Shown here: in pieces, positions 25,351 to 32,084 of the stretch
Position numbering within the stretch: position 1 is the first letter of the stretch
How the letters are laid out: the number at the start of each line of letters is the position of its first letter
Assembly (NCBI GenBank): GCA_958421945.1
Contig: CATZMZ010000001.1
Location: 267,138 to 331,137 of the forward strand
Source: an uncultured Eubacteriales bacterium
GTDB lineage: Bacteria; Bacillota; Clostridia; Christensenellales; Borkfalkiaceae
Direction of reading: 5' to 3'
Length of the DNA stretch: 64,000 nt
Position numbers and translations under genes: made by a program
Notes under the pieces: generated by a model
Database searches by the model: none
Told to the model about the DNA's origin: nothing
Seen by the model: only the letters and a program-made list of their open reading frames with translations

Positions 25351-26256
25351 ATGGAATTTACTTTACCCACGACCAAGGCTGAAATGCTTGCAACTCTTCA
25401 AGACATTTACAGCTATTACAGAATAACCAAACAAGGCTTTACGCCAACTGTGCTGAGCGAGTTAATCCTGAACGATATGGTGATAACGGAGCTTTCCGAC
25501 GACGAGATAAACGAAAAGGCGAATAAGCTCGTTAAAGCCAAGCACGAACGCGAAACGGCGGAGCTTAAAAAGTCCATTAAGGAAAAGATAACCGCCCTGA
25601 ACGCGAAAAAAACCGCCGTAACCGAAAACTCTGCCGCGCTTATTTTAAGCATTAACGCCGCTTACGAAAAAAGCGAGGCGAAAGTGGAGCGTGAAGCTGT
25701 AAAAAAGGGCTTTGCGCAGTCAAACGTCGTAATCGATAAGCTTGCGGAACTCGAAGCCAAGCGTAACGCGGAAATTTCGGCGGCAACCGGCGCGAAAAAT
25801 ACGGCGTTGTCCGAAATAGACGCGGAAATCGCCGCGCTTAACACCTCGCTGACGGGCGCGGATACGTATTATTCGGACATTCACGCAGACGAGGTTGCGG
25901 CAAAGGCGAGCGAGCTTAAAGACGCGCAGAACAAGGATAAACGAGAGGTGTTCAGGTACAACAACGAGCTTTCGGAAAAACGTCAGAAATACGCTAACAG
26001 AATTAAAGAGATAAATATGAATTATCAGCTTAAATTTATGGAGATAAAAAGCACGAGTTTTACGAAAGAGCAGCTTTTCGAAATGGGGTATTTTAAGGAC
26101 GTAACCACGTGTATATGTGCGTATTACGACCTTATGGACGCCACGGACGCATACACCGAAATTACCAACGAAAGCTCGCTGATTTTTTTCCTAGACGATT
26201 ACTATCCGGACGTCGTGTATATGTATAAAATGCGCATGTCGCAAACCACAAGCTGA
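25351..26256 (+). CDS. Coiled-coil protein at the tail-needle position
   Basis: 301 residues, largely helical. Residues ~45-125 and ~150-230 are long charged coiled coils rich in Lys, Glu and Ala (INEKANKLVKAKHERETAEL, EKITALNAKKTAVTENSA). A short globular-looking N-terminus and a tyrosine/aspartate-rich C-terminus (FFLDDYYPDVVYMYKMRM) frame them. In P22 the equivalent position encodes gp26, the elongated coiled-coil tail needle, so a plug role is possible; an internal scaffold or unrelated role is equally open. I recognise no family by sequence. It is the last gene of the cassette and is followed by a strong terminator. Confidence 0.55.
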   Translation: MEFTLPTTKAEMLATLQDIYSYYRITKQGFTPTVLSELILNDMVITELSDDEINEKANKLVKAKHERETAELKKSIKEKITALNAKKTAVTENSAALILSINAAYEKSEAKVEREAVKKGFAQSNVVIDKLAELEAKRNAEISAATGAKNTALSEIDAEIAALNTSLTGADTYYSDIHADEVAAKASELKDAQNKDKREVFRYNNELSEKRQKYANRIKEINMNYQLKFMEIKSTSFTKEQLFEMGYFKDVTTCICAYYDLMDATDAYTEITNESSLIFFLDDYYPDVVYMYKMRMSQTTS

Positions 26257-26299
26257 TTTGCGGCTAAATTAAACGCAACGTCGGTTAATCGGCATCGTG

Positions 26300-26345
26300 A
26301 CGGCGGCGCGTGGCGAAAAGCCTCGCGCCGCCGTTCTTTTTATAG
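26300..26345 (+). terminator. Terminator closing the phage cassette
   Basis: ACGGCGGCGCG (26300-26310) pairs with CGCGCCGCCGT (26324-26334), with an inner GGC/GCC stem, followed by TCTTTTTAT. Confidence 0.9.
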
Positions 26346-26520
26346 CATAAGTTTTAAGATAATATCAAAAAATTAAAACCCATATTCCGAAAAACGTTGT
26401 GTAAACACCGCAAAAACACGAAGCAAGCGCGAAAAAAGCGACGCTCGCTAAACTATGATAATAAAAAATAGTCAAAATCCCGAAAAAACGTAAAAAACCG
26501 AAAAAACGGGGTTAAAACGC

Positions 26521-26549
26521 TTTGCAATATTCAAACGGTGTGGTAAAAT
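26521..26549 (+). promoter_or_regulatory. Promoter of rpsB-tsf
   Basis: TTTGCA (26521-26526), a 17-bp spacer and TAAAAT (26544-26549) with an extended TGG. The long ~110-base leader could host S2 autoregulation, but I see no specific structure to prove it. Confidence 0.75.
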
Positions 26550-26665
26550 ATTAAAGCGTAAAAAAACACACTCGGTAAATGCGCGCTTTCGTGTCGGCGA
26601 AAATCTTTCAATCGTCGATGTTGCGCGGCAAAAATTTATCGGGGAGGAAAACGGAGGAATTTTTT

Positions 26666-27463
26666 ATGGCAGTTATCACTATGAAACAGCTCCTTGAAAC
26701 GGGAGTGCATTTCGGTCACCAGACAAGACGTTGGAATCCGAAAATGAAGAAGTACATTTACGGCGAAAGAAACGGTATTCATATCGTCAACCTCGAACAA
26801 ACCGTAAAACTCATCGAAGAGGACGTTTATCCGTTCGTCGTTGAGGAAGTCAAAAAAGGCAAGTCCGTGCTTTTCGTCGGGACGAAAAAACAGGCGCAGG
26901 ACGCTATCAAAGAAGAAGCGGAACGTTGCGGTCAGTTTTATATCAATTCCAGATGGCTCGGCGGCACGCTTACAAACTTTAAGACCATTCGTTCCAGAAT
27001 CGACAGACTTAATAAGCTTAACAATATGGAAAAAATGGGAGAGTTCGAGCTTCTGCCTAAAAAAGAGGTTATGAAGCTTAAAGCCGAAAGGGAGAAATTA
27101 GAAACAAACCTCGGCGGCATCAAGGATATGAGAACGCTTCCCGGCGTTATGTTCATCGTCGACCCCGATCAGGAAGACATCGCGGTTATGGAAGCGAGAA
27201 AGCTTCACATTCCCATCGTGGCGATTACCGACACTAACTGCGATCCCGATTTAATCGACCACGTTATTCCCGGCAACGACGACGCAATCCGCGCGATTAA
27301 GCTGATTTCGTCCGTTATCGCCGACGCGGTTATCGAAGCTAATCAGGGCGAGGAATTCAAAAAGGACGGCGACGAAGAACCCGTTGCCGAAGATCAGGAA
27401 GCGACTATTGAAGCGGCAGCGGAGGTTTCCGCCGAAGCAGTTGCAGCCGACGAAGCGGAATAA
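26666..27463 (+). CDS. rpsB: 30S ribosomal protein S2
   Basis: 265 residues. S2 is a late-assembling small-subunit protein. The N-terminal MKQLLETGVHFGHQTRRWNP and MKKYIYGERNGIHIVNLEQT blocks, LFVGTKKQAQDAIKEEA, INSRWLGGTLTNFKTI and the C-terminal IPIVAITDTNCDPDLIDHVI are diagnostic. The C-terminus carries an acidic Ala/Glu-rich tail of about 35 residues, common in Clostridia. The ATG at 26666 follows ACGGAGGAATTTTTT; the frame extends upstream to 26579 but without a ribosome-binding site. tsf follows 30 bases later, the normal operon. Confidence 0.98.
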   Translation: MAVITMKQLLETGVHFGHQTRRWNPKMKKYIYGERNGIHIVNLEQTVKLIEEDVYPFVVEEVKKGKSVLFVGTKKQAQDAIKEEAERCGQFYINSRWLGGTLTNFKTIRSRIDRLNKLNNMEKMGEFELLPKKEVMKLKAEREKLETNLGGIKDMRTLPGVMFIVDPDQEDIAVMEARKLHIPIVAITDTNCDPDLIDHVIPGNDDAIRAIKLISSVIADAVIEANQGEEFKKDGDEEPVAEDQEATIEAAAEVSAEAVAADEAE

Positions 27464-27493
27464 GCCGAATAATTCAAGGAGGAATATATTATT

Positions 27494-28387
27494 ATGTTTT
27501 CAGGAAGCGACGTAATCGCTCTTCGCCAAAAAACTGGCGCAGGCGTTTTGGATTGCAAAAAAGCATTGACGGAAACTAACGGCGATATGGAAAAGGCCGT
27601 TGACTATTTAAGAGAAAAGGGTGTCGCTACGGCGGCTAAAAAGGCGTCGAGGATTGCTGCGGAGGGTATCGTAGCGGCGAAGGTCGAAGGAAACATCGGC
27701 GTTCTCGTCGAAGTAAACTGCGAAACCGACTTCGTTGCCAAGGGCGACCAGTATAAAGCGTTCGTAAACGACGTTGCGGAATACGTGCTTAAAAACGACG
27801 TTAAGGACGTGGAGGCTCTTATCGAGGCGAAGAAGAACGAGACGATTGAGGCAACCGCTAAAATCGGCGAAAAAATCGCTATTCGTCGTTTTGATAAATT
27901 TGCCGCGGAAAACGGCGTTATCGAAAGCTATATTCACATGGGCGGAAAGGTCGGCGTTTTAGTTGAAATCGACGGCTGCACCTGTGACGTTGCGAAAGAG
28001 CTTGCTCACGACGTTGCGTTACAAATCGCGGCGTCAAAGCCCCTTTACATTAAACCCGAGGAAGTTCCCGCAGAGGTTATCGAACACGAAAAGGAAATTC
28101 TTATCGCGCAGATTAAAAACGACCCGAAGCTTGCAAACAAGCCCCAGCAAATTATTGAAAAGATGGTCGAGGGCAAGGTCGGCAAGTATTACGACGAAAA
28201 CTGCTTGTTAAAGCAGGCTTTCGTTAAAGACCCGTCGACTACTATCGAAAAGGTTGTTAAAGATTACTGCAACAAGACGGGCAAGACGCTTTCTATAGCA
28301 AGATTTACCCGTTTCGAAATGGGCGAAGGCTTGGAAAAGAGAAACGAGGATTTTGCCGCCGAAGTTGCCGCGCAAATGAAGAAATAA
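27494..28387 (+). CDS. tsf: Elongation factor Ts
   Basis: 297 residues. EF-Ts recycles EF-Tu from the GDP-bound state. The N-terminal UBA-like domain has LRQKTGAGVLDCKKALTET followed by DMEKAVDYLREKGVA. The core shows VEVNCETDFVAKGDQYKAFV and VALQIAASKPLYIKPEEVP. The C-terminal part ends GKTLSIARFTRFEMGEGLEK. The ATG at 27494 follows AAGGAGGAATATATTATT. A terminator follows. The usual next genes pyrH and frr are not here, so the operon is shorter than in Bacillus. Confidence 0.98.
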   Translation: MFSGSDVIALRQKTGAGVLDCKKALTETNGDMEKAVDYLREKGVATAAKKASRIAAEGIVAAKVEGNIGVLVEVNCETDFVAKGDQYKAFVNDVAEYVLKNDVKDVEALIEAKKNETIEATAKIGEKIAIRRFDKFAAENGVIESYIHMGGKVGVLVEIDGCTCDVAKELAHDVALQIAASKPLYIKPEEVPAEVIEHEKEILIAQIKNDPKLANKPQQIIEKMVEGKVGKYYDENCLLKQAFVKDPSTTIEKVVKDYCNKTGKTLSIARFTRFEMGEGLEKRNEDFAAEVAAQMKK

Positions 28388-28427
28388 CCCCATAAAAACG
28401 AAATTGTGAATTTATAAATTACAGTTG

Positions 28428-28459
28428 ACCGAACCGCATTTTTATGCGGTTCGGTTTTT
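28428..28459 (+). terminator. Terminator of rpsB-tsf
   Basis: ACCGAACCGCAT (28428-28439) pairs with ATGCGGTTCGGT (28444-28455), with a T4 loop and a T-run. Confidence 0.93.
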
Positions 28460-28627
28460 ATTTGTCGTGCTGAAAACCGCCGATTTTGCGCGGTAATTCG
28501 CAAAAAAGCCGCTTTTTTTTGCGAAAGTCCGACAAATTTTTAATCCCGTGCGCCTGCTGCAAAAAGTCAGGTCGAGAATCATAGTTAGTCCGAAAAATTA
28601 AAACGTGTAAAAATCGGGCGAAAACCT

Positions 28628-28656
28628 TTACTTTAATCTTTTGTTGTGGTATACTT
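28628..28656 (+). promoter_or_regulatory. Promoter of the double-SIS gene
   Basis: TTTACT (28628-28633), a 17-bp spacer and TATACT (28651-28656) with an extended TGG, about 55 bases before the ATG. Confidence 0.8.
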
Positions 28657-28710
28657 TAATAAAGAATAAAAAGACGGGGCAAAAAGTCCCCGAAATTTCG
28701 GAGGAACGTT

Positions 28711-29793
28711 ATGGATTACAAACAAACTTTAATGTGGAAAGAAATCAATGAAACGCCGAAAATTTTTGGCGAAATTCAGTCGGTGAACGCGGACGTGATG
28801 AAAGAGCTTGTGTCTGCAATCAAAGCAAGCAAAGCGACTAACTTCGTCGCCGCCGCAAGGGGAACGAGCGACCATGCGCTTATCTTTTTCAAGTATCTTT
28901 TGGAAATCAATTCAAACTACACCGTCGGCTTGTCCGCACCCAGCGTAGTTACGTTATATAAAGGCAAAATCGATTATTCAAACAGCATTGTTATCGGTTG
29001 CAGCCAAAGCGGAAAAGCGGCGGACGTTCTCGAAGTGCTTAAAAGGGGCAACGAACAGGGCGCGATTACCATAGGCGTTACCAACGATAAAGAAAGCCCT
29101 ATCGCAAAGGAGGCAAAATTCCACCTTTACTGCGATTGCGGCGAAGAAAAGAGCGTTGCCGCGACAAAAACGTTCAGCGCGCAGCTGTATTTGCTTTTGT
29201 GGCTTGCCGCGGAGCTTGCGCGTAAAAAAGACGACCTTGACGAGCTTAAAAATCTTAAAGCCGATCTCGAAACGGTTATTCCGCAAATCGACGAGCTTAC
29301 CACCGTTTATGCGGATAAGTTTAAGAATATGAAGAGCGGCTTCGTGCTTTCCCGCGGGTTGACGTATGCAATCGCTTTGGAATCCACCCTTAAATTGCAG
29401 GAAACCTGCTATATTCAGATGAAAGGCTATCCGGGAAGCGATTTCTATCACGGTCCTATGGCAATGGTAAACGAGGAAACGCCCGTAATCATTTATTGCG
29501 CAAAGAATAACGGCGACGAAGAAATGCAAAGTCTCGTCCGCGCCGACCAGATTAAGCTTATCGAAAAAATGTTAAGCCTTAACGCGCCCGTTCTTCTCGT
29601 TACCAACGATTGCGTTTTAACGGGTAAATTCCCCAAGTGCAACGACGCGCTCATCAATTTTAGCGTTCCCGAGGAAATAATGATGTTCGCATTCGCGCTG
29701 TTCGCGCAGATGTTCGCTTGCAAAATCTCCTGCGGCATCGGCAACAACCCCGACGCACCCAGGGCGTTAAAGAAGGTTACCATCACGAAATAA
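28711..29793 (+). CDS. Double-SIS sugar-phosphate isomerase/deaminase (GlmS-C-like, NagB-II type)
   Basis: 360 residues made of two SIS domains (about 30-175 and 200-345) like the isomerase half of GlmS but without a glutaminase domain. Visible blocks are FVAAARGTSDHALIFFKYLL, IVIGCSQSGKAADVLEVLKR, SVAATKTFSAQLYLLLWLA and YIQMKGYPGSDFYHGPMAMV. Proteins of this architecture deaminate or isomerise amino-sugar phosphates, for example the alternative glucosamine-6-phosphate deaminase. With nagA in the same genome, a role in GlcNAc recycling is reasonable, but the exact substrate (glucosamine-6-P, fructoselysine-6-P or others) cannot be read from sequence. The ATG at 28711 follows GGAGGAACGTT. It is monocistronic. 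Confidence 0.85.
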   Translation: MDYKQTLMWKEINETPKIFGEIQSVNADVMKELVSAIKASKATNFVAAARGTSDHALIFFKYLLEINSNYTVGLSAPSVVTLYKGKIDYSNSIVIGCSQSGKAADVLEVLKRGNEQGAITIGVTNDKESPIAKEAKFHLYCDCGEEKSVAATKTFSAQLYLLLWLAAELARKKDDLDELKNLKADLETVIPQIDELTTVYADKFKNMKSGFVLSRGLTYAIALESTLKLQETCYIQMKGYPGSDFYHGPMAMVNEETPVIIYCAKNNGDEEMQSLVRADQIKLIEKMLSLNAPVLLVTNDCVLTGKFPKCNDALINFSVPEEIMMFAFALFAQMFACKISCGIGNNPDAPRALKKVTITK

Positions 29794-29919
29794 ACCAAAA
29801 TTTGCGAAAATAAGCCTGAAAAAAAGTAATAAGCTTAATGCGCAGCATATTATAATCTGCAACGTGCTTGTCACCTCGTTTTTGGGTTAGTTTTTAGTCG
29901 GGTTTCGTTTAACTAAAAC

Positions 29920-29954
29920 ACGGCGCGCGGTCGAAATTTTCGACCGCGCGCCGT
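29920..29954. terminator. Very strong bidirectional terminator
   Basis: A 15-bp G+C-rich stem (29920-29934 with 29940-29954) with loop AATTT between the convergent double-SIS and pyridoxal kinase genes; T-rich on both strands. Confidence 0.93.
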
Positions 29955-30067
29955 TTTGATTTTTTATCGGGCGTATAATTGTTAAGATTTTCGTTATTTA
30001 AGTTGTTTAAAGACCGGCGTTACGGTTTTTTCGCCTTGAACTTTTCCCGGATTAGCCGACCAACAAA

Positions 30068-30904
30068 TTATTTTTTTAATCTTTTAAGCAAATAGGGGAA
30101 CGCTTTTTCAAATTCCACGCCGTAAAAATTATGCTGCGGGTTCGCAATCGTTTCTTTTATGCTTTCCACAGTATAGTCAACGGCAATCGCAGCGGCGTCG
30201 GGAACGGTTTTCCCGCTTGCCAACGCGCCGCAAAACGCGCTTGCGTAAACGTCGCCCGTGCCGTGGAAATTAACGGGCAGATATTCCCTTACGTAATAAA
30301 AATATTCGTTCTTTTTCTTGTCGTAGCCGTATGCGCCGAGCGTTTTTCCGTCAAACGTTACACCCGTTAAAATAGCGGTGTTGCAGCCGAGCGCGACTAG
30401 TTTGTTTAACAAGTCTTTAATATACGCCTCGTCGTAACCTTCGCCAACGTAGGGGATACCGAGCATAAACGCCGCTTCGGTTAAATTCGGAAGGATAATG
30501 TCGGCTTTACCGCACAGACCTGCCATGGCGGCGGCAAATTCGGTATCGAAGCCCGCGTAAAGCTTACCGTTATCCGCCATAGCGGGGTCGACGATAATAA
30601 AGCTTTCGGGTGTTTTAAACTGCGCGAAGATATCGGCAACGACGTCAATTTGCCTGATAGAACCGAGATAACCCGTATAAATGCCGTCAAAGGTAATATT
30701 TTCCTCTTTCCACTTGTCGGCAATGCCTTTCATATCGTCGGTCAAATCCCTGAACGTCCAGCTTTTGAACTGCGTATGATTTGAAAGCACCGCGGTGGGC
30801 ATAATCGCCGTTTCTACGCCGCACGCCGAAATAATCGGAAGCGCGACGGTAAGCGAGCATTTTCCCACGCAGGAAACGTCTTGAATGGTTAAAATTCTTT
30901 TCAT
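30068..30904 (-). CDS. pdxY: Pyridoxal/pyridoxamine kinase
   Basis: 278 residues of the ribokinase fold, phosphorylating pyridoxal or pyridoxamine in the B6 salvage pathway. The N-terminal RILTIQDVSCVGKCSLTVAL and the IMPTAVLSNHTQFKSWTF block are typical of clostridial pyridoxamine kinases. The catalytic anion-hole motif is FHGTGDVYASAFCGAL, with the aspartate base in GTGD. TGYLGS and VDPAMADNGKLYAGF also match. The start overlaps the upstream dehydrogenase stop by four bases, so the two are co-transcribed. Whether the preferred substrate is pyridoxal or pyridoxamine is not decidable here. Confidence 0.88.
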   Translation of the reverse strand: MKRILTIQDVSCVGKCSLTVALPIISACGVETAIMPTAVLSNHTQFKSWTFRDLTDDMKGIADKWKEENITFDGIYTGYLGSIRQIDVVADIFAQFKTPESFIIVDPAMADNGKLYAGFDTEFAAAMAGLCGKADIILPNLTEAAFMLGIPYVGEGYDEAYIKDLLNKLVALGCNTAILTGVTFDGKTLGAYGYDKKKNEYFYYVREYLPVNFHGTGDVYASAFCGALASGKTVPDAAAIAVDYTVESIKETIANPQHNFYGVEFEKAFPYLLKRLKK

Positions 30905-31764
30905 AAGTTATCCTCGTTTAATTTATTGTTTTTGTTATAATCGAACACCTCGTCGAACAGTTCCAGTTTGCTTTTTTTAAGAACGGAAGAAACGATTGAG
31001 GGGGTAGTGTTCGGCATTATTCTCATAAAAAAGCTCATAGCTCGTCCGTCCTTACCCATAACGATGCGTTTTTTGCGTTTGGAAAGCCCCTTAACGATTT
31101 TGGCGGCGGCTTTTTCGGCGGGCATCATCAGCTTTTGAATAAGCTTGTTTTCTTTGTCAACGACGGACATTCTGTGCAGAATATTCGTTTTGATAAACCC
31201 GGGGTAAATCCCCGCGACGTAAATTCGCTTTTTATAATCCTGAATAAGCGTTTCGGTGAATCCTTTGACGGCGTATTTCACCGCGCAGTAAAGACTTTCT
31301 CCGACGACGGGGCAAATGCCCGCAGCGCTTGAAACGTTGGCAAGGAGCGGCGCGTCCGACTTTTTAATAAGCGGCAAAAGCGTTTTCGTGGCAAAACAAA
31401 CGGAAAGGAAGTCCGTCTTAACGATTTCGAGAATTTCCTCGTCCGAATACTTATCGAACCTCGCGAAGGGCAGCATAAAGCCCGCGTTATTGATTAAGCC
31501 GTCGGGGAAAATCTCGTTTTTAACGAGATACTCGTAAAATTGCGCCCATTTTTCGCGGTCGGTAACGTCAAACAGCTGATAGGAAAAGTTTTCGGCGTTG
31601 CGTTTAAGCGTTTTAATCGCGGAGAGAACTTTTTCCTCGTTCCGCGCGATGCCGATGACCTTACAGTCGTATTTTTCCACGAGAATTTTCGCAACGTTAA
31701 AGCCGATTCCGCCGCTCGCGCCGGTAATAACAAACGTTTTCCCCTTTAAGACGTATCTTGACAT
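30901..31764 (-). CDS. Short-chain dehydrogenase/reductase
   Basis: 287 residues from the ATG at 31764 (AGGGAG upstream); a 13-residue upstream extension lacks a ribosome-binding site. The classical SDR features are present: the NAD(P)-binding TGASGGIGFNVAK, the NNAG motif in LINNAGFMLPFA, the catalytic serine in ANVSSAAGICP and the YxxxK pair in YCAVKYAVKG. A C-terminal hydrophobic helix region (GRAMSFFMRIMPNTTPSIVS) is similar to membrane-associated SDRs related to lipid or sphingoid metabolism. The substrate is unknown. It is co-transcribed with the pyridoxal kinase, with no evident metabolic link. Confidence 0.85.
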   Translation of the reverse strand: MSRYVLKGKTFVITGASGGIGFNVAKILVEKYDCKVIGIARNEEKVLSAIKTLKRNAENFSYQLFDVTDREKWAQFYEYLVKNEIFPDGLINNAGFMLPFARFDKYSDEEILEIVKTDFLSVCFATKTLLPLIKKSDAPLLANVSSAAGICPVVGESLYCAVKYAVKGFTETLIQDYKKRIYVAGIYPGFIKTNILHRMSVVDKENKLIQKLMMPAEKAAAKIVKGLSKRKKRIVMGKDGRAMSFFMRIMPNTTPSIVSSVLKKSKLELFDEVFDYNKNNKLNEDNL

Positions 31765-31793
31765 AAATATTCTCCCTTTTCTATTACCTATAT

Positions 31794-31822
31794 ATTCTAC
31801 CATAAAACCTCTTTAAATAAAA
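31794..31822 (-). promoter_or_regulatory. Candidate promoter of the SDR-pdxY operon
   Basis: On the minus strand TAGAAT (31799-31794) is preceded by TGG, with a weak TTTTAT 17 bp upstream (31822-31817). Confidence 0.5.
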
Positions 31823-31930
31823 CGCTCAGAACGTATTTTTTAAATAATATCAGAAAATTTTTCGATAAAACCCGAAAACGGTGAAAAAGCGTTGTCAAAT
31901 CGACGCGAACGGCATAAAAACGCGACGTCG

Positions 31931-31985
31931 CGGCAACGAAAAAGGCGCGAAGGGCAAGAATAGCGATCGCAACGGCAACGAAAAA
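31931..31985. repeat. Short direct repeat in a purine-rich spacer
   Basis: CGGCAACGAAAAA occurs at 31931-31943 and 31973-31985 within an unusual purine-rich, G/A-biased tract (about 31920-32030) upstream of pcrA. No ORF or structure with clear meaning. Confidence 0.55.
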
Positions 31986-32048
31986 GCGGCAAGAAGCGGC
32001 GGAGCGGAGGCAAAGGCAAAGCTTTTATTTTTTTATAGGGCGTAAGAG

Positions 32049-32077
32049 TTGAAATTTACCGTAGATTATGGTAAAAT
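32049..32077 (+). promoter_or_regulatory. pcrA promoter giving a leaderless mRNA
   Basis: TTGAAA (32049-32054), a 17-bp spacer and TAAAAT (32072-32077) with an extended -10 TGG. The expected start, 32084-32085, is at the pcrA ATG itself. Confidence 0.8.
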
Positions 32078-32084
32078 ATTTAAT

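Larger units (their letters stand above)
26257..26665. other. 409-base gap between the phage cassette and rpsB
   Basis: It contains the cassette terminator (26300-26345), an A+T-rich stretch without ORF, the rpsB promoter (26521-26549) and a ~110-base rpsB leader. No integrase, attachment-site duplication or tRNA is visible. Confidence 0.7.
28388..28710. other. 323-base gap: tsf terminator, A+T hairpin, promoter
   Basis: After the terminator at 28428-28459 lies an inverted repeat, TTCGCAAAAAA (28497-28507) with TTTTTTGCGAA (28515-28525), similar in style to the hairpin at 7919-7950. The promoter of the next gene is at 28628-28656. No ORF or RNA gene was recognised. Confidence 0.6.

Noticed and set aside
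17843..26665. Prophage integrase, attachment sites or lysis genes around the capsid cassette
   Set aside because: None found by eye; the flanks are terminators and the rpsB promoter, with no tRNA or repeated ends.
28978..29529. 183-codon minus-strand ORF opposite the double-SIS gene
   Set aside because: Shadow frame; the plus strand has complete SIS domains.
32049..32084. Upstream extension of pcrA
   Set aside because: The proposed TTG start is the -35 box TTGAAA.
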